Of a stretch of DNA of 64,000 nt, positions 36,371-45,468 are shown piece after piece. The stretch lies in NCBI GenBank assembly GCA_022846035.1, contig AP025580.1, positions 1,922,001-1,986,000 on the forward strand. Reading direction: 5' to 3'. The notes below the pieces were generated by a model. That model saw nothing but the letters and a program-made list of their open reading frames with translations, had not been told where the DNA came from and ran no database searches. A program made the position numbers and the translations under genes. Source of the stretch: Christensenellaceae bacterium (lineage in GTDB: Bacteria > Bacillota > Clostridia > Christensenellales > Christensenellaceae). Numbering within the stretch: the first letter of the stretch is position 1; every line of letters begins with the position of its first letter.

Positions 36371-37783
36371 ATGAAAAAAATCGGCTTTTTACAATTGATG
36401 TTTTTGACGATGGCGTTTTTCGCTTCGATCCGGCGTGTTCCCAATATTGCATATGCGGGATGGGAATCCGTTTCCTTTATGATTTTTGCCATTGTCATGT
36501 TTGTGATCCCCGTATCTTTCGTTTCGGCGGAGCTTGCCACGGCAATGCCCGTCGACGGAGGGCTTCCCGTATGGATCAGCAAAGCGCTTTCTCCGCGCTG
36601 GGGTTTTGTCGCGGCCTGGTTGGTATGGATACAGATGTGCTTCGGTATGGTCACCGTCGGCGCCGCCTTTGCGGATATGCTGGCCACTATGCTGGGCGCC
36701 AAGGATCTTTTGAGTAACAACATCTTCATCGGCATTGTCGTAATCGCCGTCTTTTGGCTGATCACGCTGCTGATCATCAAAGGAGTCCCCATCACGGCTA
36801 TCAGCACCTACGGAACGATCTTCGGGCTTTTTGTTCCCCTTGCCGTACTGCTCATCTGCGGCACGGTATTTGCCGCCGCTAACGACGCGGCAGCCTTTAC
36901 GCCGCCGCCCGTCTCGCAAATCATTCCCAACGCTTCGAACTTTGATACGCTGTCCCGCCTTTCGGGCATTATCTTCCTCTTTGCCGGAATGGAGCAGGCT
37001 TCCAGTTTTGCCAACCGCATCGACAACCCGCGTAAGAATTACCCGCGCGCCATTATTTTGGCGACAGGATTCGTGGCCGTCCTTTTCACCTACGCCGGCA
37101 TCGTGACAGACGCGATCGTCAAACAATCCGGGGTGGCGCTTGCCGACCCCGCTCAGGCTTTTTCCGTTATGTTCGACCATTGGGGCCTCGGCTGGATCAC
37201 CACCATCATCGCCGTGATGATCGCGCTTTCATGCGTTACCGAAATCTCGGCCTGGACTTCCGGTCCTTCACGCAGTATGCTCCGGTGCGCCAACGCGGGT
37301 AATCTCCCGCCCGTGTTCCAAAAAGTCAATAAGCACGATATTCCCGTTCCGATCATGATTTTGCAAGCTTTCATCGTCACCGGCGTGGCGCTGATCTTCG
37401 TCTTCATCCCCGGTACAAACGGTGTATTCAATACCATCCTCACGATGGCTGTCGTACTTTACTGTATCGTCTACATCATGATCCTTTTATCCGGCATCAT
37501 TTTCCGCCGCAGGCATCCGCGTGACTTACACGCTTTTAAGATTCCCGGCGGCATGCCCGGCATGTGGATTTTTTCCATCATCGGTTTTATCGGTATCGCT
37601 TTCGTGATTTTCACCAGCTTTATCCCTCCCGCTTCGCTGCGGACGGATACGGCCTCAATTACCGGCTATATCCTCTTTATCCTCATCGGTTCCATTGTTT
37701 TGACAGTCATCCCGCTCCTGATTTACAAATTCCGTAAAAAGGAATGGCGCAACGCGCAACAAACAGGCGGCGCACAGCAGTAA
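36371..37783 (+). CDS. APC-family amino acid transporter
   Basis: A 470-aa membrane protein with about 12 helices. The start MKKIGFLQLMFLTMAFFASI and the stretch ELATAMPVDGGLPVWISKAL, with ASSFANRIDNPRKNYPRAI in the helix 6-7 loop, resemble the glutamate/GABA antiporter branch of the APC superfamily. Substrate not certain. It is the only plus-strand gene between 31 and 55 kb and has no obvious enzymatic partner. Confidence 0.85.
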   Translation: MKKIGFLQLMFLTMAFFASIRRVPNIAYAGWESVSFMIFAIVMFVIPVSFVSAELATAMPVDGGLPVWISKALSPRWGFVAAWLVWIQMCFGMVTVGAAFADMLATMLGAKDLLSNNIFIGIVVIAVFWLITLLIIKGVPITAISTYGTIFGLFVPLAVLLICGTVFAAANDAAAFTPPPVSQIIPNASNFDTLSRLSGIIFLFAGMEQASSFANRIDNPRKNYPRAIILATGFVAVLFTYAGIVTDAIVKQSGVALADPAQAFSVMFDHWGLGWITTIIAVMIALSCVTEISAWTSGPSRSMLRCANAGNLPPVFQKVNKHDIPVPIMILQAFIVTGVALIFVFIPGTNGVFNTILTMAVVLYCIVYIMILLSGIIFRRRHPRDLHAFKIPGGMPGMWIFSIIGFIGIAFVIFTSFIPPASLRTDTASITGYILFILIGSIVLTVIPLLIYKFRKKEWRNAQQTGGAQQ

Positions 37784-37789
37784 GAAATT

Positions 37790-37825
37790 AAAAAGGGCTG
37801 CGCACTTACGCGCGCAGCCCTTTTT
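37790..37825. terminator. bidirectional terminator between the APC transporter and GGDEF-EAL genes
   Basis: AAAAAGGGCTGCGC and GCGCAGCCCTTTTT form a 13-bp symmetric hairpin between two convergent genes, with T-runs on both strands. Confidence 0.9.
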
Positions 37826-37840
37826 AATCGCCTGTTCCTT

Positions 37841-39946
37841 TTAAATATATCTCCGCTCATATTCTTCAATCGGAATCGGACGGCTGAACAGATAGCCCTG
37901 CGCCTGTTCGCAGCCGATTTTGCTTAAAATATCGAACTGTTCCTCTGTTTCCACGCCCTCCACGACCATACGAATATCCATCTTGCGGCAGATGCCCGCT
38001 ATGGATTCAACGACCATTTGCGCCTTACGGTTATCCTGTATGTTTTCCGCGAGGCTTTTGTCGATCTTCAGCACGTCGAAATTAACGGACGTAAACAACG
38101 ACAGGTTTGCATAATTAACGCCAAAATCGTCGATAGAGATCGCAAAGCCCTCTTCTTTGATTTTGTCGATCAGGCGGATCATATCGATACCCTCCGTACC
38201 CTTAACGCTTTCGGTGATCTCGATCTCCACCATCTTTTTGTCAATATCGTACTTCCCACAGATCTCCTTAAGCCGTGAAAGGAAATCTTTTTCCGCGAGT
38301 GTATACCGCGAAAAATTGACGGATACCGGCACAACTTTCTTCCCTTCCCTGACCCATTGCGCAATTTTGCCGCAGGCATAATCAAAGACAAAAAAATCCA
38401 GCATGCCGATGATCTTGGCGTCTTCGAGGACGGATAAAAACTGTCCCGGCTCTAAGATGACATCGTCCGCTATCTGGTAGCGCACCAGCGCCTCGGCGCC
38501 AATCAGCGAGCGATCAGAAAATGATACTTTCGGCTGCAGGTATACTTTAAAGTGTCCATCATCCAGCAGTTGCTTAAGCTTGCCCTTTTTGGTCAGGCCG
38601 AGCACATCATCGTTATAATGACGGTAACGGTCGCTGGATAGGTTTTTGCGGTAAAACTGCTTCTTATCCTCATACATCATCGCATCCGCCGTGAAAATCA
38701 GGCGCTGTATATCGTCTGCCGTCTCCGTCCATTGGTAACCGATCGCAGCCTGGCACCGTTCGCTCACCGCAAACTGATTCTTGAGCTCGCGTATATCCTG
38801 ATAAAACCGTTCTTTCGATATACCTGCGCAAATCACCACAAACTCATCCCCGCCCAGCCGGTAAAAATCGCTTTCCTCAAAGACCTGTTCGATGATGTGC
38901 GTGCATTCGACCAGAATATCGTCCCCATACGAATGCCCGAATTCGTCATTCAACTTCTTAAGGCCGTTTATATCAATATACACGATTCCCACCTGCTTGG
39001 CTCCGGAAAACGTGGCGAGGTCCTGGATATAGCGGTTGCGGTTATAAAAGCCCGTTAGCATATCCTCGAAGCTCAATTGCACAAGCATCCTCTCATCCTC
39101 CACCCTGCGGATGGTGGACATCAGAAAATAACGCAGAGTATGGAAAAGGGGCACAATATTGCGTACTTTTTCACTGGGCGGATTATCTACGCCGAAATAA
39201 CCGATCAGCCTGCCGTCCTGCTCAAGCGGGGCAGTCACAAGGCTTGTAATCCCCTGCATGCTGAGAATATCATATTCTTCCCTGCTGCTGTCTTTAATCT
39301 GTTCAACATCTTCCACGACGACGCATTCGCACTGGTCAAACTTCTCCCGCCACCTGTCAATCAGCGAAAGGTCAATCCCTTGCAGCTTATCGATTTCGGG
39401 CGTGACATGTTCCGCGCACCATTCGTACGTATTGTATAGTTTATCCCCGTGGATCTCAAAAACATACGTCCTGTCCGCATGCAAAAACAAACCGATCTTC
39501 CTGAGCACATAATTGATCGCTTCGCCTAAATTCTCTGTTTCATAAAGCTTACGTACACAGTCCTTGATGACAATTTCGGCATTTAGCGCATTTTTGAGCG
39601 CGATTTTTTCCTGCTGGCTTTCCGTTATATCCGTGGCGATCTCCATACGTGCTATACGGCCGTTCCAGTCCACAAGCTTGTCTTTCAACAAAAAATGCCT
39701 GCCGACCATCTCGTTTGTAAACTCCCATGAATAAACTTTATCAAACGTTAATTTATCGTTGGTACAAAAAGAGCAGGGTTCGTCAAGTCCCTGCAACACT
39801 TTGTAACATTTTGCGTTCCCAAGAGTGCTGATTCCAAATTTTTCCTGTCCGGCCGAATTGATGTATAAAAGCTCGTGCGTCTCAACGTCCGCGACGTACA
39901 CCAGTTCCAGCATCTGATCGAGCAGGTCCATTAACACGTTCTGCAA
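37841..39946 (-). CDS. PAS-GAF-GGDEF-EAL cyclic-di-GMP turnover protein
   Basis: A 701-aa soluble signalling protein. Residues 1-110: PAS domain with a cysteine set (CYKVLQGLDEPCSFC). ~125-280: GAF domain. ~290-430: GGDEF domain with intact YRLGGDEFVVIC. ~450-701: EAL domain with EAL (IGAEALVRYQ), SVNFSRYTL, VEIEITES, IDDFGVNYANL, KIDKS and VVEGVETEEQ all present. Both diguanylate cyclase and phosphodiesterase sites look functional, so net activity depends on the sensors. The start is TTG at 39946 with GGGAGGG eight bases upstream. Not membrane-bound. It faces the phosphorelay operon across an insertion sequence. Confidence 0.93.
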   Translation of the reverse strand: MQNVLMDLLDQMLELVYVADVETHELLYINSAGQEKFGISTLGNAKCYKVLQGLDEPCSFCTNDKLTFDKVYSWEFTNEMVGRHFLLKDKLVDWNGRIARMEIATDITESQQEKIALKNALNAEIVIKDCVRKLYETENLGEAINYVLRKIGLFLHADRTYVFEIHGDKLYNTYEWCAEHVTPEIDKLQGIDLSLIDRWREKFDQCECVVVEDVEQIKDSSREEYDILSMQGITSLVTAPLEQDGRLIGYFGVDNPPSEKVRNIVPLFHTLRYFLMSTIRRVEDERMLVQLSFEDMLTGFYNRNRYIQDLATFSGAKQVGIVYIDINGLKKLNDEFGHSYGDDILVECTHIIEQVFEESDFYRLGGDEFVVICAGISKERFYQDIRELKNQFAVSERCQAAIGYQWTETADDIQRLIFTADAMMYEDKKQFYRKNLSSDRYRHYNDDVLGLTKKGKLKQLLDDGHFKVYLQPKVSFSDRSLIGAEALVRYQIADDVILEPGQFLSVLEDAKIIGMLDFFVFDYACGKIAQWVREGKKVVPVSVNFSRYTLAEKDFLSRLKEICGKYDIDKKMVEIEITESVKGTEGIDMIRLIDKIKEEGFAISIDDFGVNYANLSLFTSVNFDVLKIDKSLAENIQDNRKAQMVVESIAGICRKMDIRMVVEGVETEEQFDILSKIGCEQAQGYLFSRPIPIEEYERRYI

Positions 39947-40164
39947 AAAAAATCCCTCCCAGTTCTCCCTGAACCATGACGCTTATGACGGGCATACTAT
40001 TTTTATGGCATTACTATTATCATAGACCTTTTTTACGAAAATGGGAAGCATAAAAATATTTTTTAATCCGGAACTTCAATGTACGTTAAAAAGGCCCTGC
40101 CCATGTAGACGGAACCCGGAAGAACGGACAAAGAAAAAAGGGGCTATCGCAGGAAAGCTAAAGA

Positions 40165-41037
40165 TTACACGGTCATACTCCTGATTTCAAAAGGAGTGTG
40201 ACCGTTCTTCGTTTGGATACGTTCAAAATTATAAAAATGTATGTATTCATGTATCAACATTTTTGCGTCTTTCATTGTTTGGATTTTTTGGCGGCGAATC
40301 CACTCGCTTTTGAGCATACCGAAAAAGTTCTCAGCCGGCGCGTTATCAAGCGGCGTTCCAGGTCTTGACATAGACGGCGTAATAGAATATTGTTTAAGTA
40401 GGTTTGAATACCCGTGGGACGTGTATTGGAACCCCTGGTCGCTGTGGAGGATGAGTCCATCAGCGACCTTTTTCTTTCCGCAAGGTAGGCTTCGCACTGC
40501 TTTTTGGATCGTTCTGTAGACAAGCGCGTTGTCCTGCACGGTACCCATATCATATGACACAATGAAATGATCATACAAATCTTTGATCATAGATAGATAC
40601 AACGTTCCCTCTTTGGTTTTGATATAGCTGATGTCGGTCACCCATTTCTGATTTGGCTGTTCAGCCGAGAAGTGACGGTTAAGGCGATTTGCATATACCA
40701 TCATCTGCCGTTGCCTTTGGTATAGCGGCCTCGGCCTGCGGATTACCGCAAGCAATCCATATTTGCGCATCACACGCAGTACAGCCTTGTGGTTTATGCA
40801 AAGACCGTGCTCCCGCTTAAGCCATAATCTTACGCGCCTATACCCATAGGTCTGTTTGGTTTGCTGCTGACATTGTTGTATCAGTCGTCCAATCACAGCG
40901 TCCCGATCAGTATCGCCTTGGCGGGAACGCCAACTGTAATATCCGCTGCGCGAAACCTCAAAGAAACGGCACATCAGCTTCACGGAATATTTGTTATGAT
41001 GCTTTTCGATCGCTGCATACTTTACCTTTGCACTCAC
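40165..41037 (-). CDS. IS3-family transposase OrfB (DDE integrase core)
   Basis: A 290-aa product with the rve integrase core: first Asp in WVTDISYIKTKEG, second Asp in LHSDQGFQYTSH, and Glu in ENFFGMLKSEW, i.e. an intact DDE triad. The N-terminal region has an HTH_21-like segment (LWLKREHGLCINHKAVLRVM). It begins with GTG at 41037 overlapping the orfA stop (GTGA), so it is made by coupling or by frameshifting to an OrfAB fusion. Apparently intact. Confidence 0.93.
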   Translation of the reverse strand: MSAKVKYAAIEKHHNKYSVKLMCRFFEVSRSGYYSWRSRQGDTDRDAVIGRLIQQCQQQTKQTYGYRRVRLWLKREHGLCINHKAVLRVMRKYGLLAVIRRPRPLYQRQRQMMVYANRLNRHFSAEQPNQKWVTDISYIKTKEGTLYLSMIKDLYDHFIVSYDMGTVQDNALVYRTIQKAVRSLPCGKKKVADGLILHSDQGFQYTSHGYSNLLKQYSITPSMSRPGTPLDNAPAENFFGMLKSEWIRRQKIQTMKDAKMLIHEYIHFYNFERIQTKNGHTPFEIRSMTV

Positions 41038-41321
41038 ATCCTTCCAGCAGCTTGAAGAAAAGACCGATACAGTTCCACTTCCATTTCTAATTGCTTAATC
41101 CTATCTCGATACTCTGCTTCGGTTGATATTGGACGTATTCGTGGACGTCCACGTTTTTTCGGCATGTTCCATATTCTGTTTTTTCTATTGTATCGTTCTA
41201 CTAATTTTTTAATTTGTGTCTTGCTTAATCCATACTCTTCTCCTATTTCACGGTGTGTCAGTCCTTGCTCCTTTTTCTTCATTACAGTTTCTATGATCTG
41301 CTTTCCATAGTGCTTTCCCAT
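41034..41321 (-). CDS. IS3-family OrfA (helix-turn-helix)
   Basis: A 95-aa protein with an HTH (GLTHREIGEEYGLSKTQIKK) and a C-terminal leucine-rich helix (IKQLEMEVELYRSFLQAAG) as in IS150-type OrfA. Its ribosome binding site AGGAGG is buried in the hairpin at 41330-41360. Confidence 0.9.
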   Translation of the reverse strand: MGKHYGKQIIETVMKKKEQGLTHREIGEEYGLSKTQIKKLVERYNRKNRIWNMPKKRGRPRIRPISTEAEYRDRIKQLEMEVELYRSFLQAAGRM

Positions 41322-41329
41322 ACAAAAAA

Positions 41330-41360
41330 CCTCCTATCGTTATTATCCTACGATAGGAGG
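41330..41360. terminator. hairpin sequestering the orfA ribosome binding site, with T-runs on both strands
   Basis: CCTCCTATCG and CGATAGGAGG form a 10-bp stem with an 11-base loop. On the minus strand AGGAGG is the orfA ribosome binding site and TTTTTT follows; on the plus strand CCTTTTTT follows. It can act as a terminator in both directions and hide the ribosome binding site in read-through messages. Confidence 0.7.
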
Positions 41361-41418
41361 CCTTTTTTCTCAATGTCCTTTTTTGGGGGGGCCGTCTACA
41401 TAACGCAGGGCCTTTTTT

Positions 41419-42465
41419 TTATAAATTTTCCTTGTAGCTTTCATAGATAGTCCGGCAGTTATCGCCCACCAGCTTGAGCGTCTCCGTCATCACCGGCGAA
41501 AACTTCTGAGCTTCGGCCGCCATCAGAGTACGCAGCGCCTGTTCATGGTTGCCGCCATATTTGCACATCAGCTCGTCGTATTGATGCGCAAGCGCCACCG
41601 CCTGCGCACAAATCGGAATATTGTCGCCCGAAAGTTTGTCCGGATAACCGCTTCCATCCCACCGTTCATGATGATACCGGCAGATATTGTAGCAATAATT
41701 TGCATATAATTCGTTTTCCAAGTTCTTAAGCGGATCGATAAGACGGCATCCTTTGATCGTATGCGTCATGAAGATCGCTTCTTCCTCCGGCGACAGCTTG
41801 TCCCGCTTGTTGACAATTGCCTCCGGCAGCATCAGTTCCCCTACGTCGTGCAGGATCGCCGCCATTCCCATCATTTCTATGGTTTGCGGCGTTAAGCTGT
41901 AGTTGTCGTCATAATACTCATAAATATACCTGAGGATTTCCTTGGTATACAGGCGGATACGCTGGATATGCTCTTTTGTCTCCATGGTCTTGGTTTCCAT
42001 AACGGATGTCAAGACAGCGACGATCATCTCATTAATATCCGAGAGGACCTCCGTCTTTTCCTCGATCGCCTCTTCCAGATGGTTCTGGTATTTGTAAAGA
42101 TCCATAAGCGTACGCACGCGGCGTTTGACAATGCCCGGGGCAAACGGCTTGCGGATATAATCCACCGCGCCCCGCTCAAGTCCTTTTTCTTCCATCTCGT
42201 CCGAGCCCGCAGCCGTGATCAAGATAACCGGAATATCCCGCAGAATATTGTGGAAACCCATATAATCCAGCACGTCATAACCGTTGACATCCGGCATAAT
42301 AACGTCTAATAGCACCATGGATATTTCATCTCTCTGCTTTTCTAAAATCTCCACCGCCTGCTGTCCGCCGTCAGCAGTCAAAATCTCGTATTCTTCTTTC
42401 AAAAGCTCCTGTAACATTTCGCGGTTGCTGTCAATATCGTCAACCACTAATATCTTATTCGCCAT
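41419..42465 (-). CDS. response regulator with HD-GYP phosphodiesterase output
   Basis: A 348-aa protein. Residues 1-125: receiver domain with phospho-acceptor Asp in VLLDVIMPDVNGYD and Lys in YIRKPFAPG. ~140-348: HD-GYP domain with ILHDVGELMLPE (HD pair) and HHERWDGSGYPDKLSGD (complete GYP signature), so active hydrolysis of cyclic-di-GMP is expected. It follows the HPt gene by 11 bases and is the output of the phosphorelay. Confidence 0.95.
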   Translation of the reverse strand: MANKILVVDDIDSNREMLQELLKEEYEILTADGGQQAVEILEKQRDEISMVLLDVIMPDVNGYDVLDYMGFHNILRDIPVILITAAGSDEMEEKGLERGAVDYIRKPFAPGIVKRRVRTLMDLYKYQNHLEEAIEEKTEVLSDINEMIVAVLTSVMETKTMETKEHIQRIRLYTKEILRYIYEYYDDNYSLTPQTIEMMGMAAILHDVGELMLPEAIVNKRDKLSPEEEAIFMTHTIKGCRLIDPLKNLENELYANYCYNICRYHHERWDGSGYPDKLSGDNIPICAQAVALAHQYDELMCKYGGNHEQALRTLMAAEAQKFSPVMTETLKLVGDNCRTIYESYKENL

Positions 42466-42476
42466 CCTGCCCCCCC

Positions 42477-42824
42477 TCAGTCTAACTCTTTGATAATATC
42501 AATTGCCTTCTGATAGGCCCGATCAAGCCCGTCCGTATCAATATCCTGCTTTCCCTGCCGCAGCTTATCCACTGCCTGTGCACTTTGCTCATAAAGCGTG
42601 CGCAGCCCTAAATTCCCCGCAAGCCCCTTGAGCGTATGGACGCTGAACTCTGCCTTCTCCCTGTCTCCCTGCTTTTGCGCCTCGCAAAACGCCTCATAAT
42701 GCGGATCATCCAGAAATCTGTTAAGGAATTTCAGGTAAAGCTCCTCGTTTCCGCACATTCGTTTCAACGCGTTTTCTACATCAATATCCTGCGGATACTT
42801 TTGGCCCGCCTCATCAATCGTCAT
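42477..42824 (-). CDS. HPt phosphotransfer protein
   Basis: A 115-aa four-helix HPt domain. The phosphorylated His is in FSVHTLKGLAGNLG, the canonical H-x-x-K-G-x-x-x-x-x-G pattern. It lies between the hybrid kinase and the HD-GYP regulator, so it should carry phosphate from the kinase's receiver to the regulator. Confidence 0.93.
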   Translation of the reverse strand: MTIDEAGQKYPQDIDVENALKRMCGNEELYLKFLNRFLDDPHYEAFCEAQKQGDREKAEFSVHTLKGLAGNLGLRTLYEQSAQAVDKLRQGKQDIDTDGLDRAYQKAIDIIKELD

Positions 42825-42858
42825 GTTTTCTCCCTCCCGCCATCCGGCTCCGCTTTCA

Positions 42859-45468
42859 TTATATCAAAAAATCCCTCAATACCGCAAAGACCACTTTCGC
42901 ATCGATGGGCTTTGCTACGTGCGCGTTCATACCGTTTTTGATGGACTCGGCTATGTCTTCCCGAAAAGCGTTTGCCGTCATTGCCACAATAACAATACTT
43001 TTGGCGTCGCGCTTCCCGCTTGCGCGAATGGCGCGCGTCGCCTCGTATCCATCCATAACGGGCATTTGTACATCCATCATGATCACGTCGTAATATCCCT
43101 CCGGCGCGTTTCGGTACATATCGAGCGCTTGCTGTCCGTCGCCTGCCGTTTCCACCGTAAAGCCCACATGTTCGCTTAAGGCCTGCCCGATTTCCCTGTT
43201 AATATCGCTGTCGTCCACCATCAACATTCGTTTTCCCGTGAAATCAAACGCCTCTTTTTCTTCTTCCCTGCCGCCTGAACCCTCGCCGTACATCTCTCCC
43301 AATATCCGGTAGACGTCCTCGCGCAGCACAGGTTTCTTTAAAAAGCTTGTAACGCCCGCGTCGCGCGCTTCCTGTTCTACGCGCTTGTAATCATACGCCG
43401 ACACCAACACAATCATAATCTTATTCCCGGCTTCATTCCTGATCCATTCCGCGGTGCGGATTCCGTCTACATCCGGCATATAAAGATCGACAAAGGCAAT
43501 ATCGAACGGTTCTTCCGAGTTTTTGAGGATATGCACGGCTTCCGCGCCCGAGGACGCGCTCTGCGTTTCAATGCCGAGTTGCTCGCACATCAGCTTCAGG
43601 TGCTCGCGCATTTCAATCTCGTCGTCCACCAACAGCACGCGCAGGCTCCTGAACCTATCCGGCGTCTTAAGCGGCGCGTCCGCAAAGGGAAGCCACAGGT
43701 CAAAAGAGAACTTACTGCCTTTCCCTGCTACGCTTTCAACATAAATGCTGCCGCCCATCGTTTCCACAAACGATTTAGAAAGTGCCATCCCAAGGCCCGA
43801 GCCGCCGAACTTGCGCGATATGGTTTCATCCGCCTGTTCAAACGGCTGGAATATCCTGTCCGTAAACTCCGGCTCCATGCCCATCCCGTTATCCGTGACC
43901 GAAAAGTTCAGACAGGCCGCGTTTCCGCGCTGCGCCATCTGGCGAATCACAAGCTTGATTTTCCCGCCCTCCGGCGTAAACTTGACGGCATTCGAAAGGA
44001 AATTCAGCAGCACTTGCCTGATTCGCAGCTCCGCCCCGATAAAATTATCGCTCGCAACATCGCGCAGCATAACGTCAAAAACCTGGCGCTTTTCTTCCGC
44101 TTTCGGTCCCATAATCATCGATATTTCAGAAAGCATGACGTTTAAGCTGAATTCCCGTTGCTCGAATTCCATCTTTCCGCTTTCGATCTTGGACGTATCC
44201 AGAAGATCGTTAATAAGTTCCAAAAGATGCTGGGCGGCAATATTGATCTTCCGCAAGTCTTCCTTGTTTTTCCTTTGGTCTCCGGAGTCGTTTTTCATGA
44301 CTTCCACAAGTCCGATGATCGTGTTTAGGGGCGTACGAATTTCGTGACTCATGCGCGATAAGAACTGCCGTTTTGCTTCGTTGGCCCTCTGCGCGGTGTC
44401 GACCGCCGATTCGAGCATCTTTTGCGAGGCCTTGACCGCCGTCATATCGCTGGTCACAAACACCTGCTTAATAACCCGCCCGTTATCGCAAATAGGATAT
44501 ATCTTACTGCGCAGCTCACGCTCTTCTCCAGTACGGGGATTGCGCAGCACAAAATCGTATGCCCCGATCTCTTTTTGCTCGCCAAGCGCCAACGAATTGC
44601 ATATCCTCATGAAATCGTCGTCGCTCAGGTAAGAACGCGCGATCCACATGTTATGCTTATAGTCCTCCGCAGGCAAGCCCAGGATGCGCTCGGCATTGTC
44701 GCTCAAATATTCCACCCGCTCACCCACGCAATCATAGATCATGAATACATCGTCCACATTTTCCGAAATAATCTGGAACAGCATATCGTTATGGTAAATA
44801 TCCTCGTTCTTTTTCGAAATCGTCCGTACGCTAAGGATGGACAGCAGCAGCGTCAGCGCAATGAGTACGCTGCCCCATACGAGCGCCATCAAATTGGTAC
44901 GCTCGTTAAGGTCCGTGGTAAGCTTCACATAATCCGCAATGTTCTGCTGTGAATCTTCCAGTACCTGCGCGATAATATCGTCCGCTTCCTGGTAGACCGG
45001 ATAGGCTTCGCCGTAGAGGATCGCCTGCGCTTCATCCACCTTTCCCTGATTGATCAGTTCGATGCATTCGTCGTGCAGTGCACGCAATTTTTCAAAATCG
45101 TCGACCAGCGTTGTGATCATTTGAGGATCGCCCTGATACTGTTCCCGGAGCGTACGCTCGATCGCTATCTGCGTTTTTCGGTATTCATGCATTATTTCCA
45201 GGTTTTTCTGCTGGTTGTCCCGATAATTGCTGTCTGTCAGCATGTTGAGCATTGTATTGCGCGCGAACAAAATCTGCATACGCATATTCCACGCCGCTTC
45301 GTTAACGGCATATGGTTCCTGATATATTTCATTTGCGTACCGCGCTAAATTATCCGTATTCATAATCGTCATGCCTGTAAACGCAGCCACGCCGATAGAA
45401 ATGATCAAGACGGCCACTACAAGAATTGTATTGATATTCTTAAGCTTCCATCTCTTCTTGTTCCCCAT
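42859..45468 (-). CDS. membrane hybrid sensor histidine kinase with two receiver domains
   Basis: An 869-aa protein. TM1 at residues ~12-33, a periplasmic-type four-helix (4HB_MCP-like) sensor of ~160 residues rich in Gln/Asp/Glu, TM2 at ~195-215, PAS at ~225-345, HisKA with phospho-His in FLSRMSHEIRTPLNTIIGL, HATPase with VLLNFLSNAVKFT, DNGMGMEPEFTDRIF and FGGSGLGMALSK, then two receivers with Asp in IAFVDLYMPDVDG and VIMMDVQMPVMDG. This is the start of a phosphorelay whose HPt and HD-GYP partners follow directly. The ligand is unknown; the sensor type suggests a small molecule. Confidence 0.94.
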   Translation of the reverse strand: MGNKKRWKLKNINTILVVAVLIISIGVAAFTGMTIMNTDNLARYANEIYQEPYAVNEAAWNMRMQILFARNTMLNMLTDSNYRDNQQKNLEIMHEYRKTQIAIERTLREQYQGDPQMITTLVDDFEKLRALHDECIELINQGKVDEAQAILYGEAYPVYQEADDIIAQVLEDSQQNIADYVKLTTDLNERTNLMALVWGSVLIALTLLLSILSVRTISKKNEDIYHNDMLFQIISENVDDVFMIYDCVGERVEYLSDNAERILGLPAEDYKHNMWIARSYLSDDDFMRICNSLALGEQKEIGAYDFVLRNPRTGEERELRSKIYPICDNGRVIKQVFVTSDMTAVKASQKMLESAVDTAQRANEAKRQFLSRMSHEIRTPLNTIIGLVEVMKNDSGDQRKNKEDLRKINIAAQHLLELINDLLDTSKIESGKMEFEQREFSLNVMLSEISMIMGPKAEEKRQVFDVMLRDVASDNFIGAELRIRQVLLNFLSNAVKFTPEGGKIKLVIRQMAQRGNAACLNFSVTDNGMGMEPEFTDRIFQPFEQADETISRKFGGSGLGMALSKSFVETMGGSIYVESVAGKGSKFSFDLWLPFADAPLKTPDRFRSLRVLLVDDEIEMREHLKLMCEQLGIETQSASSGAEAVHILKNSEEPFDIAFVDLYMPDVDGIRTAEWIRNEAGNKIMIVLVSAYDYKRVEQEARDAGVTSFLKKPVLREDVYRILGEMYGEGSGGREEEKEAFDFTGKRMLMVDDSDINREIGQALSEHVGFTVETAGDGQQALDMYRNAPEGYYDVIMMDVQMPVMDGYEATRAIRASGKRDAKSIVIVAMTANAFREDIAESIKNGMNAHVAKPIDAKVVFAVLRDFLI

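Larger units (their letters stand above)
40104..41400 (-). mobile_element. IS3-family insertion sequence (IS150-like group), 1,297 bp
   Basis: Terminal inverted repeats start TGTAGACGG (40104) and end CCGTCTACA (41400), about 21 of 27 bases matching. Inside are orfA and orfB of IS3 type. No clear target duplication is visible. The flanking bases are the two arms of a terminator stem (GGCCCTGC at 40093-40100 and GCAGGGCC at 41405-41412), so the element sits in the hairpin loop. Confidence 0.88.
40088..41420. terminator. rho-independent terminator split by the insertion sequence
   Basis: Left arm AAAAAGGCCCTGC (40088-40100) and right arm GCAGGGCC plus eight T (41405-41420) would form a bidirectional terminator with a 7-base loop directly after the HD-GYP gene stop codon if the insertion sequence were absent. 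Confidence 0.75.

Noticed and set aside
36328-37180. Minus-strand frames of 159 and 263 aa opposite the APC transporter
   Set aside because: Antisense to a gene with clear transporter helices; Gly/Arg/Asp-rich shadow composition.
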